From: Kiritimatiellia bacterium
Lineage (GTDB): Bacteria; Verrucomicrobiota; Kiritimatiellia; RFP12; DVOR01
Assembly: GCA_017457555.1 (NCBI GenBank)
Contig: JAFTHG010000283.1
Location: forward strand, 1-17,273
Reading direction: 5' to 3'
Length of the DNA stretch: 17,273 nucleotides
This document shows, piece by piece, positions 8,004-14,196 of this stretch. The position numbers and the translations under genes are program-made. Position 1 is the stretch's first letter. Each line of letters begins with the position of its first letter. Below the pieces are notes generated by a model. It was given only the letters and a program-made list of their open reading frames with translations, ran no database searches and had not been told where the DNA came from.

Positions 8004-8033
8004 AAGTTAGCAAAGACTAATACGCGCTGTCAA
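8004..8033 (-). promoter_or_regulatory. Candidate sigma70-type promoter of feoAB
   Basis: On the minus strand a perfect TTGACA (8033-8028) is followed after 18 bases by TAACTT (8009-8004). The -10 is preceded by TGC, making an extended -10. The predicted start is near 7997, leaving a leader of about 60 bases. The -10 matches only moderately, so the exact start is uncertain. Candidate operator site 2 overlaps the spacer and -10. Confidence 0.55.
8007..8020 (-). promoter_or_regulatory. Candidate metal-repressor site 2 (over the feo -10)
   Basis: The minus strand reads TTAGTCTTTGCTAA, a dyad with perfect TTAG/CTAA arms and a 6-base spacer. Extended to 19 bases it matches my recollection of the DtxR/IdeR-type palindrome at about 13 positions. 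Its overlap with the -10 would suit repression of feoAB when metal is replete. It is not a recognisable Fur GATAAT repeat. Confidence 0.5.
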
Positions 8034-8040
8034 GAATATT

Positions 8041-8054
8041 TTAGTCTTTTCTAA
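8041..8054 (+). promoter_or_regulatory. Candidate metal-repressor site 3 (upstream of the feo -35)
   Basis: TTAGTCTTTTCTAA has perfect TTAG/CTAA arms with a 6-base spacer, and is flanked by AATATT on the left and TATTTT on the right. It carries the same TTAGTCTTT half as site 2 but on the opposite strand, centred exactly 34 bp away and just upstream of the -35. Confidence 0.48.
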
Positions 8055-8184
8055 TATTTTATTCGTCTAACACTCTTCCCCAACGCATCTCTAACTTTAG
8101 ATACTTGAGATCATTTCGTTGTATTAACCGTCCGCTCACAGACCGTCACCCCTCCTACTGGCAACGCATTTTTCACACGATGGT
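8055..8184. other. Intergenic DNA, no feature recognised
   Basis: This part of the feoA-dnaK intergenic region shows no open reading frame with a ribosome binding site, no clear hairpin with a U-tract and no recognised RNA gene. Confidence 0.5.
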
Positions 8185-8262
8185 TTTACCGCAAAGACGC
8201 GACGTAGCGGAGCGGAGTCGGGCACACCCCGCGTTTTGCATTTAAGCGTTCGCACCACCCGC
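8185..8262 (-). repeat. Dispersed repeat, copy 2 (inverted relative to 50-135)
   Basis: The 23 bases at 8231-8253 are the exact reverse complement of 67-89. Similarity extends through GGTGTGCCCG and a CCGCTACG-rich tract to GGTAAAACC. The copies lie about 8.1 kb apart in opposite orientation, both outside genes, and so could recombine to invert the intervening feo/dus segment. Confidence 0.7.
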
Positions 8263-8364
8263 CACTGAAAACGAGCATTGCGAGCGCACGCACCCCTGTG
8301 GCAAAGCCATTTACTTGACGCAGGTTTGGCGGTTTTTCGCCTTTTGCTGTCGGTTTGGGGGCTG

Positions 8365-8770
8365 TTGAAAACTTTTTTTGATGACGCGCTTTTTTGAGGC
8401 AGATAGGACGCATTTACCCCCCAAAAAGTACCTTTTGTAAGAGAAGCGCTTTTCTGTCTAAGTCTTTGAAGTGCAGGGACTTATGATGAAAAACGCCTTA
8501 AATCAACTCCTCTACAGCAGCTTCTTGAGTGCAAAGCGACTGACTTATCAACACAATTTAGCCTGTTAATAACTCCAATGTCACTGAAAGACAGGTGGCA
8601 ATTTCGCTGAAACCGGAGATGAAAGTCGCTGAATTTGCCCCGACTTTTCGCTCTTATTTTGACCCAAAATCACCACTTTTTCACCCTAAACCTGTTAATA
8701 ACTTCCTCCACACACGCCCCCGTCATTTGCCATTGTCCCCCTCCTATGCTATCATCTCGATAACGGAGCG
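8365..8770 (+). repeat. Dispersed intergenic module, copy A
   Basis: This copy pairs with 13787-14211. The best block, 8459-8526 against 13870-13937, is identical at about 54 of 68 positions and begins TAAGTCTTTGAA in both. Looser similarity begins at TTGAAAA (8365 and 13787). A second tight block lies at the 3' end: TATCATCTC, then ATAA, then GGAGCG, with 19 of 21 bases shared. The middle differs between copies. No protein is evident. It may be a non-autonomous element, a conserved RNA or a promoter cassette. Confidence 0.6.
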
Positions 8771-8802
8771 GCAGAGTAATTTTTCAGAACAACTTATTAA
8801 CA
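8545..8802. repeat. Cluster of four TTATYAACA 9-mers
   Basis: TTATCAACA lies at 8545-8553 and TTATTAACA at 8794-8802 on the plus strand. TTATTAACA occurs on the minus strand at 8564-8572 and 8693-8701. The two minus copies sit in the same CCTGTTAATAACT context. The 9-mer resembles variant DnaA boxes (consensus TTATNCACA), but three of the four differ from it at the C position. AT-rich DNA follows. Confidence 0.4.
8727..8755 (+). promoter_or_regulatory. Sigma70-like promoter in module copy A
   Basis: TTGCCA (8727-8732) and TATCAT (8750-8755) are separated by 17 bases. The same arrangement with the same -10 occurs in copy B, although the spacers differ. Conservation of both boxes and of the start region argues for a working promoter. 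No gene follows it directly. Confidence 0.5.
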
Positions 8803-9290
8803 TAATGTAGTAAATAAGAAAGACACTATAGAGAAAATAAACCATTACACAATCGTCTCTTTTCCATTTTAGCGCACCTCCTCCAATATCATAAGATAAA
8901 TCCCCCAACCTGCCTTTTTGACAAACCGTTCACTGAAAGGCTCGCATCTTCTCCTCGCGGTACTATTGTGCAATATTCAAACCCAATGGAATATAACCCA
9001 AAGCCCATAAATAAATCTGTTATAATCTATATGTAGAGTGATTTGTTTTATTACAAGGTTTAAGCCAAAACCGTCCTTAAAGATAATAAAAACCTTTCGC
9101 CACAAAAAAGGACTGCAATCTGAAAAATCTCTTTGGCTATCATATACTCATTTCAACATTAAAAACAAATTAGAACGATACGCCCGGGTCACTTATACGA
9201 CAACGTTATCCGTATATCCTAACATTTCTGAACTACTCTTACCGTCTTTTCTTGCTTACTGAACATACTCTTTTGCGACACTGAACACAC
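8771..9290. other. AT-rich intergenic DNA
   Basis: No convincing coding region is seen. A short frame at 9038-9262 starts with GTG, lacks a ribosome binding site and encodes a low-complexity basic peptide. The only sharp signal is an extended -10 near 9018. The stretch separates the 9-mer cluster from the dnaK control region. Confidence 0.5.
9018..9026 (+). promoter_or_regulatory. Orphan extended -10 promoter
   Basis: TGTTATAAT contains a perfect TATAAT with the TG of an extended -10. No good -35 is present. It could start a small RNA or a long dnaK leader of about 450 bases, but in AT-rich DNA it may also be chance. Confidence 0.3.
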
Positions 9291-9304
9291 TTTGACATAA
9301 AAGC

Positions 9305-9366
9305 GTGCCAACTTTTGGCACAATGTGGCACACTTTTGAAAAGAGACGTGGCACACTTTTTGCCAC
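9305..9366 (+). promoter_or_regulatory. TGGCAC array upstream of dnaK
   Basis: GTGCCA-N5-TGGCAC (9305-9321) is a perfect dyad. GTGGCACACTTTT occurs at 9325-9337 and again at 9348-9360, 23 bp apart. The second belongs to the dyad GTGGCA-N7-TGCCAC (9348-9366). The array lies 50-120 bp upstream of the sigma54 promoter, where enhancer-binding activators often bind. The second repeat also has GG-N10-GC spacing with TTGC (9349-9363), so it could itself be a sigma54 site. Confidence 0.6.
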
Positions 9367-9416
9367 ATCACATAAAAACGACATTTAAATCAGTCTTCTT
9401 TTAGATTTTTCAAGAA

Positions 9417-9434
9417 TTGGCACGCAAGTTGCAA
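9417..9434 (+). promoter_or_regulatory. Sigma54 (-24/-12) promoter of dnaK
   Basis: TTGGCACGCAAGTTGCAA fits the RpoN consensus TGGCACG-N4-TTGCW without a mismatch. The GG at 9419-9420 and GC at 9431-9432 have the required 10-base gap. The predicted start is near 9444, giving a leader of about 37 bases with AAAGGAAAAAG before the dnaK ATG at 9481. I found no CIRCE element or sigma32-type promoter nearby. Confidence 0.8.
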
Positions 9435-9480
9435 TAAGATGGTGTACATGCGGATTACCGCAGAGAAAGGAAAAAGACTT

Positions 9481-11373
9481 ATGAGCAAAATTCTTGGAAT
9501 TGACTTGGGTACAACCAATTCGTGTATGGCTGTGATGGAGGCTGGTGAAGCACGCGTGCTTGAAAACGCTGAAGGTCAGCGCACCACGCCGTCTATTGTC
9601 GCTTTCACGGCAAATGGTGAACGTTTGGTCGGCTTGCCGGCAAAGCGTCAGGCTGTGATGAATCCGAAGGGGACGATTTACTCGGTGAAGCGTTTTATGG
9701 GACGTAAGTTCGATGAAATGCAGAGCGAAATTGCAATGGTGCCGTATGATGTGACGCGCGCTGCTAATGGCGATGCCGCAATTAAGGTGGGTGACAAGAC
9801 CTATTCGCCGCCCGAAATCTCGGCAATGATTCTCGCCAAGTTGAAGGCTGACGCCGAAATGCGGTTGGGTGAACCTGTGACTCAGGCTATCATCACGGTG
9901 CCGGCTTACTTCAACGATTCGCAGCGTCAGGCAACAAAGGACGCCGGTAAGATCGCAGGTTTGGAAGTGCTTCGCATCATCAACGAACCGACGGCCGCTT
10001 CACTGGCATACGGTTTGGATAAGAAGAAAGATGAAAAGATTGCCGTTTACGACTTCGGTGGTGGCACGTTTGATATTTCCGTGTTGGATATCGGCGATGG
10101 CGTATTTGAAGTGAAGGCGACCAATGGCGATACGCAGCTCGGCGGTGACGATGTGGATCAGGCTGTGATGAATTGGCTCTTCGCTGAATTCAAGGCCGAA
10201 ACAGGCATTGACCTCTCTAAGGATACACAGGCAATTCAGCGTATCAAGGAAGCTGCTGAAAAGGCAAAGATTGAGCTCTCCAGTGCTCAGACCAGTGATA
10301 TCAACCTCCCCTTCATCACGATGGATGCAACCGGTCCGAAGCACTTGAACAAGCAGCTCTCCCGTGCCAAGTTGGAACAATTGGCCGATGTGCTCGTGGA
10401 GCGCACGGTTGGCCCCTGCCGCAAGTGCATGACAGATGCGGACATCTCCTCGATTGACGAAGTGGTGCTCGTGGGTGGTCAGACCCGTATGCCCCGCTTG
10501 CAAGAAAAGGCAAAGGAAATCTTTGGCAAGGAACCGCACAAGGGTGTGAACCCTGACGAAGTAGTTGCTATGGGTGCAGCGATTCAAGGCGGCATTTTGA
10601 AGGGTGACGTGAAGGATGTGCTCCTTCTTGATGTGACGCCGCTCACGCTCTCCATCGAAACACTCGGTGGTGTGGCAACACCGCTCATTGACCGTAATAC
10701 CACAATTCCCTGCAAGAAATCGGAAGTCTTCTCCACGGCCGTGGACAATCAGCCCGGTGTGGAAATCAAGATCTTCCAGGGCGAACGCAAGATGGCAGCG
10801 GATAATAAGTTGCTCGGCCGCTTCAACCTTGAGGGCATCCCTCCGGCTCCGCGTGGTGTGCCGCAGATTGAAGTTACCTTTGACATTGACCCCAACGGTA
10901 TTTTGAACGTGACGGCCAAGGATAAGGGCACCGGCAAGGAACAGAAGATCACCATTACCGCCTCTTCCGGTCTCTCAAAGGACGAAATCGAACAGATGCG
11001 TGCTGATGCTGAGAAGTATGCGAAGGAAGACGAAGCCCGCAAAGCTGCTGTCGAAACGCGCAATCAGGCCGAACAGATGGCTTATCAGGCTGAAAAGATG
11101 GTCAAGGAAAATGGCGACAAGATCCCGGCCGACACCAAGACGCAAATTGAATCCGCAATCAAGGATCTCCAGGAAGCGCTCAAGGGTACGGATAATGATG
11201 CCATCAAGGCCAAGCAGGATGCATTGGTGCAGTTGCTCCAGACGGCAGGTGCCGCCATGTATCAGCAGCCCGGTGCAGAGGCCGCTGCCGGCGCACAGCC
11301 TGGTGCTGATGCTCCTCAGAATGACAAGAAGGGCGGCGATGACGTCGTTGACGCCGACTTCAAGATGAACTAA
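9481..11373 (+). CDS. dnaK: Chaperone protein DnaK (Hsp70)
   Basis: An ATP-driven chaperone that binds exposed hydrophobic peptide segments with DnaJ and GrpE. The 630-residue chain has the full set of landmarks: IGIDLGTT-type phosphate loop 1 (ILGIDLGTTNSCMAV), FNDSQRQATKDAG, NEPTAASLAYG, DFGGGTFDISVLDIGDG (phosphate loop 2), VVLVGGQTRMP (adenosine loop), the interdomain linker DVLLLDVTPLTLSIETLGG, a complete substrate domain, and an Ala/Gly/Gln-rich tail ending DDVVDADFKMN, a small change from the usual EEV(K)-type end. The ATG at 9481 is chosen. An in-frame ATG at 9439 lies upstream of the predicted sigma54 start and adds a non-conserved extension. It is the first gene of dnaK-groES-groEL; neither dnaJ nor grpE is adjacent. 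Confidence 0.97.
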   Translation: MSKILGIDLGTTNSCMAVMEAGEARVLENAEGQRTTPSIVAFTANGERLVGLPAKRQAVMNPKGTIYSVKRFMGRKFDEMQSEIAMVPYDVTRAANGDAAIKVGDKTYSPPEISAMILAKLKADAEMRLGEPVTQAIITVPAYFNDSQRQATKDAGKIAGLEVLRIINEPTAASLAYGLDKKKDEKIAVYDFGGGTFDISVLDIGDGVFEVKATNGDTQLGGDDVDQAVMNWLFAEFKAETGIDLSKDTQAIQRIKEAAEKAKIELSSAQTSDINLPFITMDATGPKHLNKQLSRAKLEQLADVLVERTVGPCRKCMTDADISSIDEVVLVGGQTRMPRLQEKAKEIFGKEPHKGVNPDEVVAMGAAIQGGILKGDVKDVLLLDVTPLTLSIETLGGVATPLIDRNTTIPCKKSEVFSTAVDNQPGVEIKIFQGERKMAADNKLLGRFNLEGIPPAPRGVPQIEVTFDIDPNGILNVTAKDKGTGKEQKITITASSGLSKDEIEQMRADAEKYAKEDEARKAAVETRNQAEQMAYQAEKMVKENGDKIPADTKTQIESAIKDLQEALKGTDNDAIKAKQDALVQLLQTAGAAMYQQPGAEAAAGAQPGADAPQNDKKGGDDVVDADFKMN

Positions 11374-11382
11374 TCCCTCTTG

Positions 11383-11416
11383 CCGCTCCGGGAGAACAGA
11401 AAAATCCCCGGAGCGG
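11383..11416 (+). other. Hairpin between dnaK and groES
   Basis: CCGCTCCGGG (11383-11392) and CCCGGAGCGG (11407-11416) form a perfect 10-bp stem with a 14-base loop, 9 bases after the dnaK stop. No U-tract follows, so it is more likely a 3' protector or processing site for the polycistronic message than a terminator. The 74-base gap shows no convincing separate promoter for groES. Confidence 0.6.
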
Positions 11417-11447
11417 ACACTTATACATTTCAGAAAGGAACAGAAAG

Positions 11448-11741
11448 ATGTCTACTCCCAATATCCGCCCTCTCGGTGACCGTGTGCTGGTGCAGCCGAA
11501 AGAAGAAAAAGAAGTCACCCGTGGTGGAATCATCATCCCTGATACCGCAAAAGAAAAGCCGATGGAAGGCACTGTCATTGCGGTGGGTATCAAGCGCGAC
11601 AAGGAAGGTAAGGAAGTGCCCTTTGATGTTAAGCCGGGCGACACCGTGTTGTTGCCGAAGTACGGTGGCACCGAAGTGAAACTTGATGGTACGGTCTATC
11701 AGATTGTCCGCTCGGATGACCTGCTCGGTATCCTCGGTTAA
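11448..11741 (+). CDS. groES: Co-chaperonin GroES (Hsp10)
   Basis: The heptameric lid of the GroEL folding chamber, at the normal length of 97 residues. NIRPLGDRVLVQP opens the family pattern. The mobile loop KEVTRGGIIIPDTAKEKP contains the GroEL-contacting GGIIIPD. It continues EGTVIAVG, VKPGDTVLLPKYGGTEVKLDG and ends ILG. AGAAAGGA before the ATG is the ribosome binding site. It lies 74 bases after dnaK and 36 bases before groEL, in the usual groES-groEL order. Confidence 0.97.
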   Translation: MSTPNIRPLGDRVLVQPKEEKEVTRGGIIIPDTAKEKPMEGTVIAVGIKRDKEGKEVPFDVKPGDTVLLPKYGGTEVKLDGTVYQIVRSDDLLGILG

Positions 11742-11777
11742 TCCCATCCCAACCTTTAGAAGAAAAGGAAACATACA

Positions 11778-13412
11778 ATGTCTGCTAAGCAAATGAAGTA
11801 CGAGTGCGATGCCCGTCAAGCAATTCTCAATGGTGTCAGCAAGTTGGCAAAAGCCGTTGCTACCACACTCGGCCCCTCTGGCCGCAATGTGATTATTGAT
11901 AAGAAGTTCGGTTCTCCACAGATTACCAAGGACGGCGTTTCCGTGGCTAAGGAAATCGAACTGCCCGATCCTTTTGAAAATATGGGCGCACAGATGGTGC
12001 GTGAAGTCGCTTCCAAGACCAACGATGTCGCAGGCGATGGTACCACCACAGCAACCATCCTTGGTGAAGCCATCTATCGTGAAGGTTTGAAGAACGTCAC
12101 CGCTGGCGCCAATCCTCAGGCCGTAAAGCGTGGCATTGACAAGGCTACCGCAGCTGCCGTTTCGGCTATCGCAGCACTCTCGAAGCCCGTTTCGACCAAT
12201 GAAGAAGTGGCTCAGGTCGCAACCATCTCTGCCAATGGTGACACTGAAATCGGCGCCATCATCGCTGATGCAATGGATAAGGTTGGTAAAGATGGTACCA
12301 TCACCGTGGAAGACGGCAAGACGACCGAAATGACCTCCGACGTTGTGGAAGGTATGCAGTTCGACAAGGGGTATCTCAGCCCCTACTTCGTGACCGCTGC
12401 TGAAAGCATGGAATGCGTGTTGGACAATCCTTACATCCTCATCTATGAAAAGAAGATTTCCAACCTCAACGATATGCTCCCCCTGCTTCAGGGTGTTGCA
12501 AAGGGTGGCCGTCCGCTCCTCATCATCGCTGAAGATGTTGAAGGTGAAGCACTGGCAACACTCGTTGTGAACAAGCTCCGTGGCACCTTACAGATTTGCG
12601 CAGTGAAGGCTCCCGGTTTCGGCGACCGTCGCAAAGAAATGCTCAAGGATATCGCTATCCTCACGGGTGGTCAGGTAATCTCTGAAGATCTCGGTATCAA
12701 GCTGGAATCTGTCACAGTGGATCAGCTCGGCACCGCAAAGCGCGTGACGGTGGACAAGGAAAGCACCACCATCGTGGAAGGTGCTGGCAAGACCTCTGAA
12801 ATTCAGGGTCGCGTGGCTGAAATCAAGCATCAGATTGACACCACCTCCTCGGACTATGACCGTGAAAAGCTTCAGGAACGTCTGGCCAAGCTCGCTGGTG
12901 GCGTGGCTGTGATCAAGGTCGGCGCTCAGACAGAAGCCGCCATGAAGGAAAAGAAGGATCGCGTGGATGACGCCCTTCATGCAACGCGTGCCGCTGTGGA
13001 AGAAGGCATCGTCCCCGGTGGTGGCGTAGCACTTATCCGTTGCCAAAAGGCAGTGGAAGATTGCGCTGCAACGCTCTGTGGCGACGAAAAGATCGGCGCA
13101 GAAATTCTCGGCCGCGCGATGGAAGCTCCGCTCCGTCAGCTCGTGCAGAATGCCGGTTTGGAAGCTGCCCTCATCGTTGAAAAGGTCAAGGGCGCTGAAG
13201 GCAACAATGGTTACAACGTAGCCACTGGCGAATTCGTTGATCTCGTGAATGCCGGTGTGTTGGACCCTGCCAAGGTGACACGCTCTGCGCTCCAGAACGC
13301 CGCTTCAATCGCAGGACTTCTGCTCACCACCGAATGCATGATTACGGAAATCCCCGAACCCAAGACGGCGGCTCCGACAATGCCTGACGGCGGCATGGGC
13401 GGAATGATGTAA
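11778..13412 (+). CDS. groEL: Chaperonin GroEL (Hsp60)
   Basis: A double-ring ATP-dependent folding chamber. Its 544 residues match the family. Landmarks are LGPSGRNVIIDKKFGSPQITKDGVSVAKEIEL, VAGDGTTTATIL (the nucleotide-site Asp), GYLSPYFVT, the apical-domain VKAPGFGDRRKEMLKDIAILTGG, the ATPase-domain RVDDALHATRAAVEEGIVPGGG, and a Gly/Met-rich tail ending GGMGGMM. AAAAGGAAAC precedes the ATG. A strong terminator follows after 29 bases, closing the operon. Some Cys residues (for example YECDAR, LIRCQKAVEDCAATLC) are more numerous than in the E. coli protein. No anomaly in catalytic residues is seen. Confidence 0.97.
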   Translation: MSAKQMKYECDARQAILNGVSKLAKAVATTLGPSGRNVIIDKKFGSPQITKDGVSVAKEIELPDPFENMGAQMVREVASKTNDVAGDGTTTATILGEAIYREGLKNVTAGANPQAVKRGIDKATAAAVSAIAALSKPVSTNEEVAQVATISANGDTEIGAIIADAMDKVGKDGTITVEDGKTTEMTSDVVEGMQFDKGYLSPYFVTAAESMECVLDNPYILIYEKKISNLNDMLPLLQGVAKGGRPLLIIAEDVEGEALATLVVNKLRGTLQICAVKAPGFGDRRKEMLKDIAILTGGQVISEDLGIKLESVTVDQLGTAKRVTVDKESTTIVEGAGKTSEIQGRVAEIKHQIDTTSSDYDREKLQERLAKLAGGVAVIKVGAQTEAAMKEKKDRVDDALHATRAAVEEGIVPGGGVALIRCQKAVEDCAATLCGDEKIGAEILGRAMEAPLRQLVQNAGLEAALIVEKVKGAEGNNGYNVATGEFVDLVNAGVLDPAKVTRSALQNAASIAGLLLTTECMITEIPEPKTAAPTMPDGGMGGMM

Positions 13413-13441
13413 GCTCAGCTTGACTCTTTATCATTCAACAG

Positions 13442-13480
13442 GCGCACGTTCCACTCCGGAGCGTGCGCTTTTTATTCTTT
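13442..13480 (+). terminator. Intrinsic terminator of dnaK-groES-groEL
   Basis: GCGCACG (13442-13448) pairs with CGTGCGC (13462-13468) around a 13-base loop. TTTTTATTCTTT follows immediately. It is the only clear rightward terminator after dnaK, which supports a three-gene transcript. Confidence 0.9.
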
Positions 13481-13786
13481 AACTTCTCACAATACTCTTC
13501 TCCCTGCATCCTCCATTATTCACGAGTCCATAATCTCACTAAAATACGACTTAAGTCGCTATCGAGCTTGGGAAAGGTTAAACATCTTCGTGTACTTTCC
13601 TTCTTTTTGAGTTGTATGGGTTTTGGCTTATTCACGCGTTTGCATTAAAAATACCAATTCTTTCAGGCTTAACCGTAAAAAGACTGTTTTCTTAGAATAG
13701 AACATTGAATACCGTGGCCGAAGTATGACTTCAAGCCTTACGCAGCAAGGTCACTTTTTTCACTTTTTGTCATCGTTTTTCACGAT
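13481..13786. other. Intergenic DNA, no gene seen
   Basis: AT-leaning DNA between the groEL terminator and module copy B. One short frame near 13463-13648 begins inside the terminator and has no ribosome binding site. No RNA gene or convincing control site was recognised. Confidence 0.5.
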
Positions 13787-14002
13787 TTGAAAATTTTTCT
13801 TGTGGAGCGGCGTTTTTTGCTCATTTTAGGCCAAAAATGGGCGTTTTTGGACAGTTTGACAAATTCACTTAAGTCTTTGAATGGTAGTGAGTTATGCTGA
13901 AAAAAGGGCAAAATCAACTCGTCTACAGCGGCTTCGTTGCCGAAAAAGTGCCTCTTGGTGGGTCGGTTTGAGGGCCGTTTTTTGGGGGTAAAATGCTATT
14001 TT

Positions 14003-14090
14003 GACCTCAACGAGGGCCTCGTCCACCTTACGCGAGGGCCTCGTTGAGGTCGAGTGAAGCCCTCGTTCACCCTGCGCGAGGCCCTCGTTG
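14003..14090. repeat. GAGGGCCTCGTT hairpin and tandem array
   Basis: The arms 14003-14021 and 14033-14051 are inverted with one mismatch in 19, giving a very stable stem with an 11-base loop. A unit beginning CCTCGTYCACC recurs at 14017 and 14061, a 44-base period. There is no U-tract. It could be a structured RNA part of the module or a recombination hot spot. Confidence 0.7.
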
Positions 14091-14167
14091 GACCGTTAAA
14101 CTCGCCTCAAATGACCTTCAAGTCAACAGGTTTCGTCCTCCTATCTACCCTTTTTGACTTTGAAAAT

Positions 14168-14196
14168 TTGTCTTCTTCTCTCTTTTCTGGTATCAT
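14168..14196 (+). promoter_or_regulatory. Sigma70-like promoter in module copy B
   Basis: TTGTCT (14168-14173) and TATCAT (14191-14196) are 17 bases apart, as in copy A. The shared ATAAAGGAG downstream resembles a ribosome binding site. Transcription would run rightward, antisense to the phage-type remnant. Confidence 0.48.

Noticed and set aside
7973..8054. Fur boxes upstream of feoA
   Set aside because: No GATAAT-type hexamer repeats; the repeated dyad is TTAG...CTAA.
8186..8413. Minus-strand frame in the feoA-dnaK gap
   Set aside because: It spans the dispersed repeat, has no ribosome binding site and gives a composition unlike the neighbouring proteins.
9038..9262. Possible 74-residue protein
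   Set aside because: GTG start without a ribosome binding site, low-complexity basic sequence in AT-rich DNA, no recognisable motif.
9290..9480. CIRCE element or sigma32 promoter for dnaK
   Set aside because: No TTAGCACTC-N9-GAGTGCTAA dyad and no CTTGAAA/CCCCAT-type pair; the sigma54 match explains the site better.
9439..9480. Upstream ATG start for dnaK
   Set aside because: It lies before the predicted sigma54 start, has no ribosome binding site and adds residues not found in DnaK.
14003..14090. CRISPR array
   Set aside because: Only two repeat units, strongly palindromic, with no variable spacers of uniform length and no cas genes.
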